A stretch of DNA of 64,000 bases from Longimycelium tulufanense (GCF_014645795.1 NZ_BMMK01000013.1:84392-148391); one strand, 5' to 3'; positions 26,840-36,371 are shown, counted from the stretch's first letter. Program-made: numbers and translations. Notes: generated by a model not told the origin, from the sequence alone.

Positions 26840-28192
26840 TCAGCCCTCCTCGACCCGGTCCGGCCCGACCACCTGACGGACCCGGACCGCCCACTCGCGG
26901 CCCGCCTGCTCCGGGTCCGCGCCGTTGACCACCCGGTCCATCGCCACCTGGATCTCCTCGGAGACCTTGGGGTACTCCACCAGCGTCGGCCGGTAGCGGG
27001 TGATGTCGAGGAGCCCGGCCCAGAAGGCCGTCGACGGGTTGCGCTCGGCGAGTTTCGGGTCGCCGGCCACGTCCCTGCGGACCGGGAGCTGGCTGGCCGC
27101 GATGGCGTAGGCCAGTGAACCTTCGCGGTCGAGAGCCTTGGTGAGGAAGGCGAAGGCGCCGTGCTTGTTCTGGCTGTGGGCGCTGATGGAGAGCACCCAG
27201 CCGCCGGAGAGGCTGACCTTGCCGGGGGGCTGGCCGTGCTGGGTGGGCATGGGCGCCATGCCCATCACCTCGACCCAGTCCGGCCACTCCACCATGCCAC
27301 CCGGGATCCAGTTTCCGGGCAGCCAGCTGCCGTCCAGGCGGATGGCGATCTTTCCGTCGCGGGTGAGTTCTTCTTTGGTGGACTTGCTGTATTGCGGGTC
27401 CGCGACCTGGGCCGGCGTGGGGCCAAGCCCCTCCCGGAAGACCTCGCGGACGAACCGCAGGGCGTCGGTGAACCCGGCGCTGGGTGCCACCCATCGCTCG
27501 GACTGCTCGTTGTAGAGATCTGCCGTCGGCGTGCCGTAGAGCAGCATTTCCATGGTTTGCATGGCCGCGGCCTCGCCTACCGGCTTGCCGGCTGGCACGT
27601 CGAGCGCGATGACGTCGGGATGCTTCTCCTTGATGGTGCGGGCGGTGTCGAGCACCTCGGCCCAGGTCTTCGGTTGCCAGTCGGTGGGCAGGCCGGCCTC
27701 GGTGAACAGACGCTTGTTGAACCACAGGCCGCGGGTGTCGGTGCCCATGGGGACGCCATAGATGCGGCCGTCGACGGCCCGGCCGGCCTGCTTGGTGGTC
27801 TCGACGAACTGGTTCCACTCTGGCCAGCCGTGGAGTTGGTCGTCGAGGGGGTGCAGGTACCCGGCGGCGACGTCGGCGTTGACGTTGTAGCTGTCCTCGT
27901 AGAGGACGTCGGGGGCGGTACGGGGCGAGCGCAGCATGAGCTGGACTTTGGAGAGGTACTCGTTCTCCGGCGCGACGACCGGGACTAGCTCGATCTCGGT
28001 GCCCGGGTTGTCCTGCTCGAAGGTTTTCTTGACCTGCTGGAGGTGCTGGTCGAGCTGGATGCCGGTGCCGTAGCGCTGGTAGACGACCCGGATGCGGTCG
28101 GTGTCGTCGCCGCTGCCGCCCCCGCAGCCGGCCAGGGCCGAGGTGAGGAGGAGCGTGGTGACCAACGCCCTGCCCAGCCTGTTGAGTGTCAT
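26840..28192 (-). CDS. Sugar ABC importer, lipoprotein substrate-binding subunit
   Basis: 450 residues. The signal peptide ends in a lipobox (TSALAGC), so the protein is lipid-anchored outside the membrane. The fold is that of family-1 extracellular solute-binding proteins (DDTDRIRVVYQRYGTG opening, then GVPMGTDTRGLWFNKRLFTE in the hinge region). ATG 28192 follows GGAGGCACC and matches the start of the signal sequence; the longer frame adds unlikely residues. With the nearby GH38 enzyme, mannose-containing oligosaccharides are a plausible substrate (inference from context). Confidence 0.9.
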   Translation of the reverse strand: MTLNRLGRALVTTLLLTSALAGCGGGSGDDTDRIRVVYQRYGTGIQLDQHLQQVKKTFEQDNPGTEIELVPVVAPENEYLSKVQLMLRSPRTAPDVLYEDSYNVNADVAAGYLHPLDDQLHGWPEWNQFVETTKQAGRAVDGRIYGVPMGTDTRGLWFNKRLFTEAGLPTDWQPKTWAEVLDTARTIKEKHPDVIALDVPAGKPVGEAAAMQTMEMLLYGTPTADLYNEQSERWVAPSAGFTDALRFVREVFREGLGPTPAQVADPQYSKSTKEELTRDGKIAIRLDGSWLPGNWIPGGMVEWPDWVEVMGMAPMPTQHGQPPGKVSLSGGWVLSISAHSQNKHGAFAFLTKALDREGSLAYAIAASQLPVRRDVAGDPKLAERNPSTAFWAGLLDITRYRPTLVEYPKVSEEIQVAMDRVVNGADPEQAGREWAVRVRQVVGPDRVEEG

Positions 28193-28395
28193 TGGTGCCT
28201 CCAGGTGACCTGGATCACCCGACGCTAAGGCTGGGGTGGTGATCAGACAACGCACCGACCGAGTGGTCTGTACCGGGTGACGGGCACGCGTCGGGCTACC
28301 GGCCGATCTTCGAGGAAATCTCGGGTTTCGTGCTCGATGTGGACGACACCCGAGTGACGCTCACCCGGTTGACCCTTCGAGCTGGCCCATTCTCC

Positions 28396-29559
28396 TCACC
28401 GCTGCGAAGGCTGTTCGGCTGGACGCTCAAACCGCCCCACCGCCACTGTCATCGCAGCAAGCACCACCGCGAACACCACCAGCCACGGCAGGCGGGCCAG
28501 CACCCACCCCCAGTCGTCGGGCGAGGTGTGCAGCCCGGGCACAGGTCCGAACGGCAACAGCAACGCGGTCACCACGATCATCGCCGCCTGGTGCCACAAG
28601 AACACCGTCATGATGTTCCGGTTGAGCACCACAGTCGCCAGCCAGGCGCCGGGCCTCCGCAACAGCCGCGCGAGGTGGTTCCACAGCAACACCACCAAGC
28701 CCACCTGCACGGCCGTCAGTGCCGGCACGATCAGCGACGGCGGGTTCAGGTTCGACCGCCCCAGCCCCGTCACGCCGACCGCACTCGCCGGGTAGTTGAA
28801 CAGCAGGATCAGCACCGCCATCCCCACGACACCGGCACCGATCAGCCACAGCGCGATCCGCGTTCCCGCCAGCCCGCCTCGCCCACGCGCGACACCAAGC
28901 TGGTACCCGACGAACCACCCACCCAGCACGCTCAACACGAACAGCTGGGGCCCCTCCCAACCCACGCCGAACCGGACGAGGTCGGCAAACAACACCACGC
29001 CCAACGGCCCCAGCGCCGACCAGGCGCCAAACCGCCGGTCCAGGCCCACCGCCAGCGGCGTCAGCATCGTCAGCACCGCGTACACGACCAGGAACCACAG
29101 CGGCGTGCCCAGTACCCAGACGATCGTGCCGACCCACGGGCTCAAGACGCCCAGCCACGCACTTCCCAACACCGAGAGCACGAGCAGCACCGGCACCCAC
29201 ACCACGGCCAGCACCAGCACCGGCCGGGCCAGCCGCCGTAGTCGTGCCGCCAACCACTCGCCGTACCAGGTCCCGCGCTCCTCGGCCGAGAGCACGCCGC
29301 GCGAGTTGACCCAGCCCCCGACGAAGAAGAACACGCCGAGCGTCTGAAGCACCCAGCTGATCGGCGCTCCCTCCGGCAGCGCGGCCAGCGGGGTGGAGAT
29401 CCCGCCGTCCATGGCCACCGCCGTGACCAGCCAGTGGCCGACAACGATGCCCAGGATGGCCAGGGCACGGAGCCCGTCCACCACCCGTTCCCGGTCGGCG
29501 GGGGTGGCCGCGTCCACCCGCTCCGCGGCGGTCCGCCATTGCGTCCGGAGGGAAACCAT
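28396..29559 (-). CDS. Membrane acyltransferase (acyltransferase family 3)
   Basis: 387 residues with about ten hydrophobic helices. The opening RVVDGLRALAILGIVVGHWL contains the family's R-x10-H active-site region (here ending GHWL), and FLWHQAAMIV lies near the end. Enzymes of this family O-acylate sugars, peptides or lipids at the membrane. ATG 29559 uses the last base of the preceding gene's stop codon (TGATG), indicating strict coupling with the DUF1023 hydrolase. Confidence 0.85.
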   Translation of the reverse strand: MVSLRTQWRTAAERVDAATPADRERVVDGLRALAILGIVVGHWLVTAVAMDGGISTPLAALPEGAPISWVLQTLGVFFFVGGWVNSRGVLSAEERGTWYGEWLAARLRRLARPVLVLAVVWVPVLLVLSVLGSAWLGVLSPWVGTIVWVLGTPLWFLVVYAVLTMLTPLAVGLDRRFGAWSALGPLGVVLFADLVRFGVGWEGPQLFVLSVLGGWFVGYQLGVARGRGGLAGTRIALWLIGAGVVGMAVLILLFNYPASAVGVTGLGRSNLNPPSLIVPALTAVQVGLVVLLWNHLARLLRRPGAWLATVVLNRNIMTVFLWHQAAMIVVTALLLPFGPVPGLHTSPDDWGWVLARLPWLVVFAVVLAAMTVAVGRFERPAEQPSQR

Positions 29560-30638
29560 CAGACCAACTCCCCGCTCACCAGCTCGGGCTCCCCCAGCCC
29601 GACCCGGGCCAGGTTCCGCAGGGCCTCGGTGCCCTCCGCGAAGTATCGGTCGTGTCCGTCGGCGCCGACAGTGCTGAACGAACGAGCCCCGAACGACGGG
29701 TCGTCGGGCTTCATCCCGAACCCCACCCCGAGCACCTGGACTCCCGGCACCCAACGCATCCAGTCCCCGTCGGCCCGCGCCGCCCACACCCGCGCCGAGG
29801 TGTGCAAACCGTCCCGGTTGGCGACACCCATGCCGGGGCTGCCGATCGCCACGATGTCGGTGACGTCCGACGGCAGGCGCGACGCCGCGTAACCGGCAAC
29901 AACGGACCCGTAGCTATGACCGATTACGGTCACCCGGGCCTCGGGGTTCACGACCTCGATCCCCCGCATGAACCGGACGAACCGGTTCGCACCGTCCAGT
30001 GCGCGCTCACTCCGCACCATGCTCGGGCTGAACCCTTCGGGCGTGTCATATCCGAGCCAGGCGATGACCGCGACCGGCTGCCCGCCCGCCCGCGAGCCCC
30101 TCTCCCCGTCGATCATCTCCCGGTACAGGTGCCTTGCCTGCACCGCCGGCGCCCGGTCCCGAACCCCGCCGAGGCCCCTGTCGAAACGAGCCAGCGTGTT
30201 GTCCACGCCCGGCACGATCACGGCGACCCGCCGCGCCGTCGCCAGGTCGCCGAGGACCTCCACCACCTCGCCGTCCCCTCGCGGATCGAACGCGAGCACC
30301 TGCCGCCCCACACTCATCGCGCTCGTCGCCACCCCCAGATTGGCGGCGTATCGCAGATCGAGGGGCGCGCCGTCAAGGTTCCCCACCACCCGCGGGTGCC
30401 GGTCGACGAGCCCGGCGCGCTCGTCCGGCGAGAGGCCGGCGAAGAACGTCGCCACCTGGGACGGCGAGGTAGTGGCTGGATCCGGCAGGGGACGCCCGTG
30501 CACCGAGTCGGCCCGCCACGCCGCGATGCCTGCCGGCTCGTGCGCGACCGCCGCCTCCTGCGGCGGGGCCACCAGCATGAGCGCCATCGCGGCGCCCATG
30601 GCGGCAAGCATCCGTACCGGCTTGGTGATCCCACCCAT
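29559..30638 (-). CDS. Secreted alpha/beta hydrolase, DUF1023 family
   Basis: 359 residues. A signal peptide (MLAAMGAAMALMLVAPPQEA) is followed by the DUF1023 domain with nucleophile elbow GHSYGS, preceded by the characteristic RRVAVIVPGVDNTLARFD and AVIAWLGYDTPEG. DUF1023 enzymes are exported esterases or lipases of actinomycetes, with unknown substrates. ATG 30638 has GGGAGG upstream. Translationally coupled to the membrane acyltransferase, so the two may add and remove an acyl group on the same envelope component (inference). Confidence 0.82.
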   Translation of the reverse strand: MGGITKPVRMLAAMGAAMALMLVAPPQEAAVAHEPAGIAAWRADSVHGRPLPDPATTSPSQVATFFAGLSPDERAGLVDRHPRVVGNLDGAPLDLRYAANLGVATSAMSVGRQVLAFDPRGDGEVVEVLGDLATARRVAVIVPGVDNTLARFDRGLGGVRDRAPAVQARHLYREMIDGERGSRAGGQPVAVIAWLGYDTPEGFSPSMVRSERALDGANRFVRFMRGIEVVNPEARVTVIGHSYGSVVAGYAASRLPSDVTDIVAIGSPGMGVANRDGLHTSARVWAARADGDWMRWVPGVQVLGVGFGMKPDDPSFGARSFSTVGADGHDRYFAEGTEALRNLARVGLGEPELVSGELV

Positions 30639-30734
30639 TCCCGGCGCCTCCCTGCTCAAACCCGGTCCCATCCGGGCAGCGGTGACGCTAGGTATTCAAT
30701 TGGGTGGAATTCGTCACTCTGCGGCGCTTCTCGC

Positions 30735-30750
30735 TACCCCCGTGGGGGTA
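30735..30750. terminator. Short perfect hairpin after the response regulator (CsoR-box-like)
   Basis: TACCCCC-GT-GGGGGTA is a perfect 16-bp palindrome, 29 nt beyond the regulator's stop codon and about 97 nt upstream of the DUF1023 start. A terminator is the simplest call. The sequence is also like CsoR-family operators (runs of C and G flanked by TA), so an operator for the hydrolase/acyltransferase pair is possible. Confidence 0.45.
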
Positions 30751-30778
30751 TGCGGCGACGGGACGTCGGTCCCAGGTA

Positions 30779-31441
30779 TCACTCGCCGGGCACGACCAGG
30801 CCGCTCTCGTACGCGAGGACCACGGCCTGGGTACGGTCGCGCAGGTTGAGCTTGCCGAGGATGCGACCCACGTGGGTCTTCACCGTCTGCTCGGCGATCA
30901 CCAGGGTCTCGGCGATCTCGGCGTTGGACAGCCCACGGGCGACGAGTCGGAGCACGTCGACCTCGCGTGAGGTCAGCTCGCGCAACCGCGTGTCGTCCAT
31001 CGTGCTCCTGCGCTGCTTGGCGAAATCCCCGATAAGACGCCGCGTGACCGACGGCGCGAGCAGGGCATCGCCGGCAGCCACCACACGAACCGCATTGATG
31101 AGGTCGGCCATGGGCGCGTCCTTGAGCAGGAAGCCGCTCGCGCCGGCGCGCAACGCGTCGTAGACGTAGTCGTCCAGGTCGAAGGTGGTCAGCATGACCA
31201 CCCTGGGCCGGTGCACACCGGGTGGCACGTCGAGCAGCCGCCGAGTGGCTTCGAGGCCGTCCATCTCCGGCATCCGCACGTCCATCAGCACGATGTCCGG
31301 CCGTGCCTCGCGAACCGCGGTGAGCGCTTCCAGGCCGTTCCCGGCATCGCCGACGACCTGGATGTCCGGCTGGGCGTGCAACGCCGCGCGGAAACCCTCC
31401 CGGACCATCATCTGGTCGTCGACGATCAGAACGGAGATCAT
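30779..31441 (-). CDS. NarL/FixJ-family response regulator
   Basis: 220 residues. The receiver domain has the acidic pair DD (8-9), phospho-acceptor Asp in VLMDVRMPEMDG and the conserved Lys in LLKDAP. The C-terminal LuxR-type HTH is complete (LTSREVDVLRLVARGLSNAE, then VKTHVGRILGKL). The ATG overlaps the kinase stop by four bases (ATGA). A typical two-component output; targets may include the downstream hydrolase/acyltransferase pair on the same strand. Confidence 0.93.
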   Translation of the reverse strand: MISVLIVDDQMMVREGFRAALHAQPDIQVVGDAGNGLEALTAVREARPDIVLMDVRMPEMDGLEATRRLLDVPPGVHRPRVVMLTTFDLDDYVYDALRAGASGFLLKDAPMADLINAVRVVAAGDALLAPSVTRRLIGDFAKQRRSTMDDTRLRELTSREVDVLRLVARGLSNAEIAETLVIAEQTVKTHVGRILGKLNLRDRTQAVVLAYESGLVVPGE

Positions 31442-32679
31442 GCGGAACCCTTCAACGGAAGCGTGACGGCCAGCAGGAAACCACCCTCGGGTGTCGGGCC
31501 GACCGTGATGTCCCCGCCCAGCACCCCGACCCGTTCCCGCACGTTGACGAGGCCGTGCCGCACGCGTTCGCTCTCGGGCTCGGCTGCCGGGGCGGTTCCG
31601 GTTGACGGACCGTTGCGCACCTCGATCCGGAGCTGGTCCGGTTCGTAGCCGAGCTCGACGTGCGCATCGGCGCCCGGCGCGTGCCGGGCGACGTTGCTCA
31701 ACGCCTCCTGCACGATCCGATAGGCAGAGAGGTCCACGCTTGCGGGCAACGGCATCGCTTCACCGGTCACCGACTTGGTCACCTCGACACCCGTGGCGCG
31801 CAGGCGATCGACCGCGGCGTCGATCTGGTCGACACCGGGCTGTGGCGTGTGTTGCGCCGACTCGTCGGCCCCACGCAGTACGCCGAGCAGGCGACGCATC
31901 TCGTTGAGCGCGTCCCTGGCTCCTGCCGCGATCGTGCCGAACTCGGTCCGTGCGGATTCGGGTAGGTCCGGTAGCCGGTACTGTGCGGTGTCGGCCTGCA
32001 CGGCCAGCAAGGACATGTGGTGCGCCACGACATCGTGCAGCTCGCGGGCGATCCTGCTGCGTTCCTGGAGCACCGCGTGTGCGGCCTCCTCAGCCCTGCG
32101 ACGTTCCTCCTGTTCCTGCTTCTCCCGCTCGGCCTGCCGGCGTCGACGCACGCTGTCCCCGAGCAGCATGAGGACAGCCGCGATTGCGCCCGCCTGCAGG
32201 ACGTCGGCGGTCGTCGCCGCGGCAAGTGCGAACGCACCAACGGTCAGCAACCACGCCCAGACCCAGACGGCGAACTCGGTTCGAAGCGCCACCAGGTACA
32301 GCACGACCAGGGCGCTGACGAGCATGAACGGCGACCATGGCCCGGTGACGCCCCAGCTCACCGGCAGCAGGGGTGTGACCACCAGCAGGATGAGCAGGAC
32401 GCGCCAGGCAAGGAGGGGGAACCACCAGGTGAACGCGATCGGCACGGCGCTGAGCACGGCCAGGGTCAGGCGCAGGGAGACGGGCTCCACATAGCTGGTG
32501 AAGAAGGTGCCGACACCCACGAAGTACCCGGCGGCAACGCTGAGGATGACCGCGAGGACCCGAACCCACCAACTCCGTGACCTCGGCCCCGCGGATGACC
32601 CCGTGAGGACGGCACCCAGCAGGCCCCGGGGAAGCTCCCGGACAGCCCACCGTCCCCACGACCGCCAGCGCTCCTCCAC
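31438..32679 (-). CDS. Sensor histidine kinase, HisKA_3 type
   Basis: 413 residues from GTG 32679. The N-terminal half has several membrane helices with very short external loops. A charged linker (REKQEQEERRRAEEAAHAVL) leads to the dimerisation box ERSRIARELHDVVAHHMSLL with the phospho-accepting His, and to an HATPase domain ending in GLVNVRERVGVLGGDI. A longer start at GTG 32727 is possible; neither start has a clear ribosome-binding site. The partner regulator is coupled downstream. Few-loop sensors of this class usually respond to membrane or envelope stress. Confidence 0.88.
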   Translation of the reverse strand: MEERWRSWGRWAVRELPRGLLGAVLTGSSAGPRSRSWWVRVLAVILSVAAGYFVGVGTFFTSYVEPVSLRLTLAVLSAVPIAFTWWFPLLAWRVLLILLVVTPLLPVSWGVTGPWSPFMLVSALVVLYLVALRTEFAVWVWAWLLTVGAFALAAATTADVLQAGAIAAVLMLLGDSVRRRRQAEREKQEQEERRRAEEAAHAVLQERSRIARELHDVVAHHMSLLAVQADTAQYRLPDLPESARTEFGTIAAGARDALNEMRRLLGVLRGADESAQHTPQPGVDQIDAAVDRLRATGVEVTKSVTGEAMPLPASVDLSAYRIVQEALSNVARHAPGADAHVELGYEPDQLRIEVRNGPSTGTAPAAEPESERVRHGLVNVRERVGVLGGDITVGPTPEGGFLLAVTLPLKGSA

Positions 32680-32805
32680 ACCGGGAGCGTATGTGACCAG
32701 CGCTGATTCGGCTTTGAGCGGGGCCACCCCGCAACGGCGGCGGTGCCCCGGGGGTGGAGAGACACCCGGGGCACCGCAACAGCGTTCACAACCGGTGAAC
32801 CAGTG

Positions 32806-33840
32806 TCAGTCCCGAATCGCTTTCAGAAGCATCGGAAGCGAGTCGTGCAGTTCCCGCTCCCAGTAGGGCCAGTCGTGGGTCCCTGGCTGGTTGAGCGACG
32901 TTGTCACGTTGCCGCCCAGCTCTTTCAGCCGCTCCGCGACCGCCGCCGACTGCGCGTGGATCAACTGCTCGGCGCCGTCGAACTGCTTGTCCGGCTTGTC
33001 CAGTGGGCCGGGCTGTCCGTTGCCCGCCGAGACGTAGACCGGCATTTGGCTCAGGGCCGGGGCCAGGTCGTACGGGTTGTGCGCGGCCCAGATCTCGCGT
33101 TGCTCGACGGGGTCGCCCCACAGGCCGTTCGGGTCGTCGCTGGCGGCCTTCAGGATCGCCTGGACGAACTCCGACCCGCTCCGGTACGGCGTGAAGTCGC
33201 CCTCGGGCATGAGGGTGTGCACCAGCCCGCTGTAGGAGGCGGCCGCACGGAACAGGTCGGGGTGTCGGCCCGCGTAGCTCAACGCGCCGAACCCGCCCAT
33301 CGACAGCCCGGCGATCGCCTGCCGGTCGCGGTCTACCCCGTATTCCTGCAGCAGAAGGGGGAGGAGCTCGGTGAAGTGGTAGCTCTCCCAGCGCTGTCGC
33401 GCTCCGGTCACCGCTTGGTCCGAGTCGGCCAACCAGTCGCTGTAGTGACCGTCGACCCCGCCATCCGGCATCACGACGAGCACGTTGCGCAGCTCCGGAA
33501 TTTCCTCCACGTCGGTGAAGGCCGGCCACGCTCCGTACCGGTTCTCCCACCCGCAGCATCCGTGAAGCAGCCACAGGGTGGGCCACTGCTTTCCGGTGCC
33601 CTTCGTCCAGCCGTCCGGAAGGAGCAGTTGCGTTGTCATTTCCTTGCGGACTGCTGGCGACCAGACCGTCACCAGCAGTGTCCGGTCGTCCACCCGCTGT
33701 TCGGAGACGACCCGGGCCTGCTCGGCCGAAACCGCCGGCGGTGCGGGCGGCGCGGCCACGGCCGGTGTCGCGCCCAGCGGCACAAGTAGCGCTACGACCA
33801 GCGCAAACAGCCCCATGAGGGGTCTGCCTCGCGTGTGCAT
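32806..33840 (-). CDS. Secreted esterase-fold protein (Esterase D/antigen-85 superfamily)
   Basis: 344 residues. A signal peptide (LMGLFALVVALLVPLGATPA, then VAAPP) is followed by an alpha/beta hydrolase with WPTLWLLHGCCGWENRYGAW, nucleophile elbow GLSMGGFGAL, and a His near the end (GTHDWPYWERELH). This layout is shared by tributyrin-type esterases and mycolyltransferase-like proteins; Pseudonocardiaceae lack mycolates, so a general exported esterase is more likely. ATG 33840 has AGGAGCACGG in front. Confidence 0.85.
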   Translation of the reverse strand: MHTRGRPLMGLFALVVALLVPLGATPAVAAPPAPPAVSAEQARVVSEQRVDDRTLLVTVWSPAVRKEMTTQLLLPDGWTKGTGKQWPTLWLLHGCCGWENRYGAWPAFTDVEEIPELRNVLVVMPDGGVDGHYSDWLADSDQAVTGARQRWESYHFTELLPLLLQEYGVDRDRQAIAGLSMGGFGALSYAGRHPDLFRAAASYSGLVHTLMPEGDFTPYRSGSEFVQAILKAASDDPNGLWGDPVEQREIWAAHNPYDLAPALSQMPVYVSAGNGQPGPLDKPDKQFDGAEQLIHAQSAAVAERLKELGGNVTTSLNQPGTHDWPYWERELHDSLPMLLKAIRD

Positions 33841-33918
33841 CCGTGCTCCTGGTCTGATTGATGGACTTGGTCAACGGCCCACGGTCCCTGGACCGGTTAA
33901 CTCGAACGGGTGGTCCTG

Positions 33919-33930
33919 GCCACATGTGGC
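33919..33930. promoter_or_regulatory. Perfect 12-bp palindrome between the esterase and bkd operons
   Basis: GCCACATGTGGC is a perfect palindrome in the 255-bp divergent region, about 165 bp before the E1-alpha start and 80 bp before the esterase start. A regulator site for the branched-chain dehydrogenase operon is plausible but unproven. Confidence 0.35.
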
Positions 33931-34095
33931 AGGGCTCACGGAGGCGGGTGATTTCGTGCCAGGATGGCGAGTGAGCGATCCGTCAGCGCCGACGGCCCGT
34001 CGCCCGCGCCAGACCGGTGCGCGGCGGCGACCGGTGGCGCAGTCGCGTCGGTGGCCACAAGCGACCGGGGCGGCCGAGAGGACGAGGAGACATGC

Positions 34096-35334
34096 ATGTC
34101 GTCGCCGGAGCAATGGACCCGACCGGTGGGTCGGACGGCTGAACGGTCGCCGACCGGCGCTGCAGGAACCACTGCGGCAACCGCAGGAACGCCCACGAGG
34201 GAGCAGGTGATCGCCGGCTTGCGTGCGACCACGGAGGGTGGCGCCGACCTGGTCCAGCTGTTGAGCCCGGAGGGCGAGCGGGTGTCGCACCCCGCCTTCG
34301 ACATCGAGGTCACGCCCGAGGAACTGCGTGGGCTGTACCGCGACATGGTGCTGGTGCGCCGCGCGGACCGCGAGGGCAACGCCCTGCAACGCCAGGGCCA
34401 GCTGGGTATCTGGGTGCCGCTGCTGGGCCAGGAGGCCGCGCAGATCGGCGCCGGCCGCGCGATGCGCCCCAACGACATGGCGTTCCCCAGCTACCGCGAG
34501 CACGGCGTCGCGTGGTGCAAGGGTATCCAGCCCACCGACATCCTGGGCATCTTCCGCGGCACCGACCACGGTAGCTGGGACCCGATCGCCACGCGGTTCC
34601 ACCTCTACACCATCGTCATCGGCAACCAGTGCCTGAACGCCGCCGGCTACGCCATGGGTCAGCGGTTCGAGGGAAAGGTGGGCGACGACGACGGCGAGGC
34701 CACCATCGTGTTCTTCGGCGACGGCGCCACCAGCCAGGGCGACGTGCACGAGGGCATGGTCTGGTCGGCCGTCTACGACGCGCCGCTGGTCTTCTACTGC
34801 CAGAACAACCAGTGGGCCATCTCCGAACCGGTGGAGCGGCAGACCCGGGTTCCGCTGTACGAGCGGGCCCGCGGCTACGGCTTCCCCGGCATCCGGGTGG
34901 ACGGCAACGACGTGCTGGCCTGCCTGGCGGTGACGCGTTGGGCGATGGACGAGTGCCGGCACGGCAACGGCCCGGTGCTGATCGAGGCGTTCACCTACCG
35001 GATGGACGCCCACACCACCTCCGACGACCCGACCCGCTACCGGCTCTCCGACGAGCTGGAGGCGTGGAAGCTGAAGGACCCGATCGAGCGGGTCCGCGTG
35101 CACCTGGTCAAGCAGCAGTGGGCCGACCAGGAGTTCTTCGACCAGGTGCAGGCCGAGGCCGACGAGCTCGCCGCGCACCTGCGCGAGTTCTGCGTGAACA
35201 TGCCCGACCCGCACCCGGAGCGGATCTTCTCGCGGGTCTACGCCGAGGAGAGCCCGGTGGTCCGGCGCGAGCGCGACGAGTTCCTGGACTACCTCTCCGG
35301 GTTCGCCGACGCCCACGCGGGAGGTGAGCGGTGA
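34096..35334 (+). CDS. bkdA: 2-oxoacid dehydrogenase E1 alpha subunit (branched-chain type)
   Basis: 412 residues. The thiamine-diphosphate motif is complete: FFGDGATSQGDVHEGMVWSA, then FYCQNNQWAISE. DAHTTSDDPTRYR carries the conserved regulatory loop of E1 alpha. ATG 34096 has GAGGAGA about 6 nt upstream; the longer frame adds low-complexity residues. First gene of an E1alpha-E1beta-E2 operon. The three together convert branched-chain 2-oxoacids (from Leu, Ile, Val) or pyruvate to acyl-CoA. The branched-chain reading follows from the separate alpha and beta chains and the short E2 with one lipoyl domain. Confidence 0.92.
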   Translation: MSSPEQWTRPVGRTAERSPTGAAGTTAATAGTPTREQVIAGLRATTEGGADLVQLLSPEGERVSHPAFDIEVTPEELRGLYRDMVLVRRADREGNALQRQGQLGIWVPLLGQEAAQIGAGRAMRPNDMAFPSYREHGVAWCKGIQPTDILGIFRGTDHGSWDPIATRFHLYTIVIGNQCLNAAGYAMGQRFEGKVGDDDGEATIVFFGDGATSQGDVHEGMVWSAVYDAPLVFYCQNNQWAISEPVERQTRVPLYERARGYGFPGIRVDGNDVLACLAVTRWAMDECRHGNGPVLIEAFTYRMDAHTTSDDPTRYRLSDELEAWKLKDPIERVRVHLVKQQWADQEFFDQVQAEADELAAHLREFCVNMPDPHPERIFSRVYAEESPVVRRERDEFLDYLSGFADAHAGGER

Positions 35335-36356
35335 TGGCCGCGCCGACGATGGAGAAGCCCAGGACCAACGAGGGCGCCAAGGTGCAGACCGTGACCATGG
35401 CCAAGGCCCTGAACATGGGCCTGCGGGCCGCGATGGAGGCCGACCCCAAGGTCCTCGTGCTGGGTGAGGACGTGGGCAAGCTCGGCGGTGTCTTCCGGGT
35501 GACCGACGGCCTGCAGAAGGACTTCGGTGAGCAGCGGGTGCTGGACACCCCGCTGGCCGAGTCCGGGATCATCGGCACCGCGATCGGCCTGGCGATCCGG
35601 GGCTTCCGGCCCGTCTGCGAGATCCAGTTCGACGGGTTCGTCTTCCCCGGCTTCGACCAGATCGTCAGCCAGCTCGCCAAGCTGCACTTCCGCAGCCAGG
35701 GCAAGGTGAAGATGCCCGTGGTGGTGCGAATCCCGTTCGGTGGCGGGATCGGGGCCGTCGAGCACCACTCGGAGTCGCCGGAGTCCTACTTCGCGCACAC
35801 CGCCGGACTGAAGGTCGTCGCCTGTTCCAACCCGATCGACGCCTACTGGATGATGCAGCAGGCGATCGCCAGCGACGACCCGGTGATCTTCTTCGAACCC
35901 AAGCGCCGCTACTGGGAGAAGGCACAGCTCGACCCGGGCATCACCCCCGACCCGCTGTTCTCCTCGCGGGTGCTGCGACAGGGCGGCTCGGCTACCGTTG
36001 CCTGCTATGGCCCGTCGGTGAAGACCTGCCTGGACGCCGCGACCGCGGCCGAGGAGGACGGCATCGACCTGGAGGTCATCGACCTGCGCACGCTGTCGCC
36101 GCTCGACCTTGGACCGGTGTTCGACTCGGTGCGTCGTACCGGGCGGCTGGTGCTGGTCAGCGAGGCGCCGAGCGAGTCGTCGGTGACGGCCGAGGTGGCC
36201 ACCCGGGTGCAGCAGGAGTGCTTCTACTCGCTGGAGGCCCCGGTGCTGCGGGTGACCGGCTTCGACACGCCGTACCCGCCGTCCAAGCTGGAGGAGGACT
36301 TCCTGCCGGACCTGGACCGGGTGCTGCACGCCGTCGACCGTTCGCTGGCCTACTGA
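35334..36356 (+). CDS. bkdB: 2-oxoacid dehydrogenase E1 beta subunit
   Basis: 340 residues. The transketolase-type pyrimidine domain (ALRAAMEADPKVLVLGEDVG variant, then RVLDTPLAESGIIGTAIGLA) and C-domain (VIDLRTLSPLDLGPVFDSVR) are intact. ATG 35334 shares one base with the E1alpha stop (TGATG); GTG 35331, in a GTGA overlap, is an equally good start since GGAGGTGA precedes both. Forms the alpha2-beta2 E1 decarboxylase with its neighbour. Confidence 0.92.
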   Translation: MAAPTMEKPRTNEGAKVQTVTMAKALNMGLRAAMEADPKVLVLGEDVGKLGGVFRVTDGLQKDFGEQRVLDTPLAESGIIGTAIGLAIRGFRPVCEIQFDGFVFPGFDQIVSQLAKLHFRSQGKVKMPVVVRIPFGGGIGAVEHHSESPESYFAHTAGLKVVACSNPIDAYWMMQQAIASDDPVIFFEPKRRYWEKAQLDPGITPDPLFSSRVLRQGGSATVACYGPSVKTCLDAATAAEEDGIDLEVIDLRTLSPLDLGPVFDSVRRTGRLVLVSEAPSESSVTAEVATRVQQECFYSLEAPVLRVTGFDTPYPPSKLEEDFLPDLDRVLHAVDRSLAY

Positions 36357-36371
36357 GGGAGTTCGGGGCAG

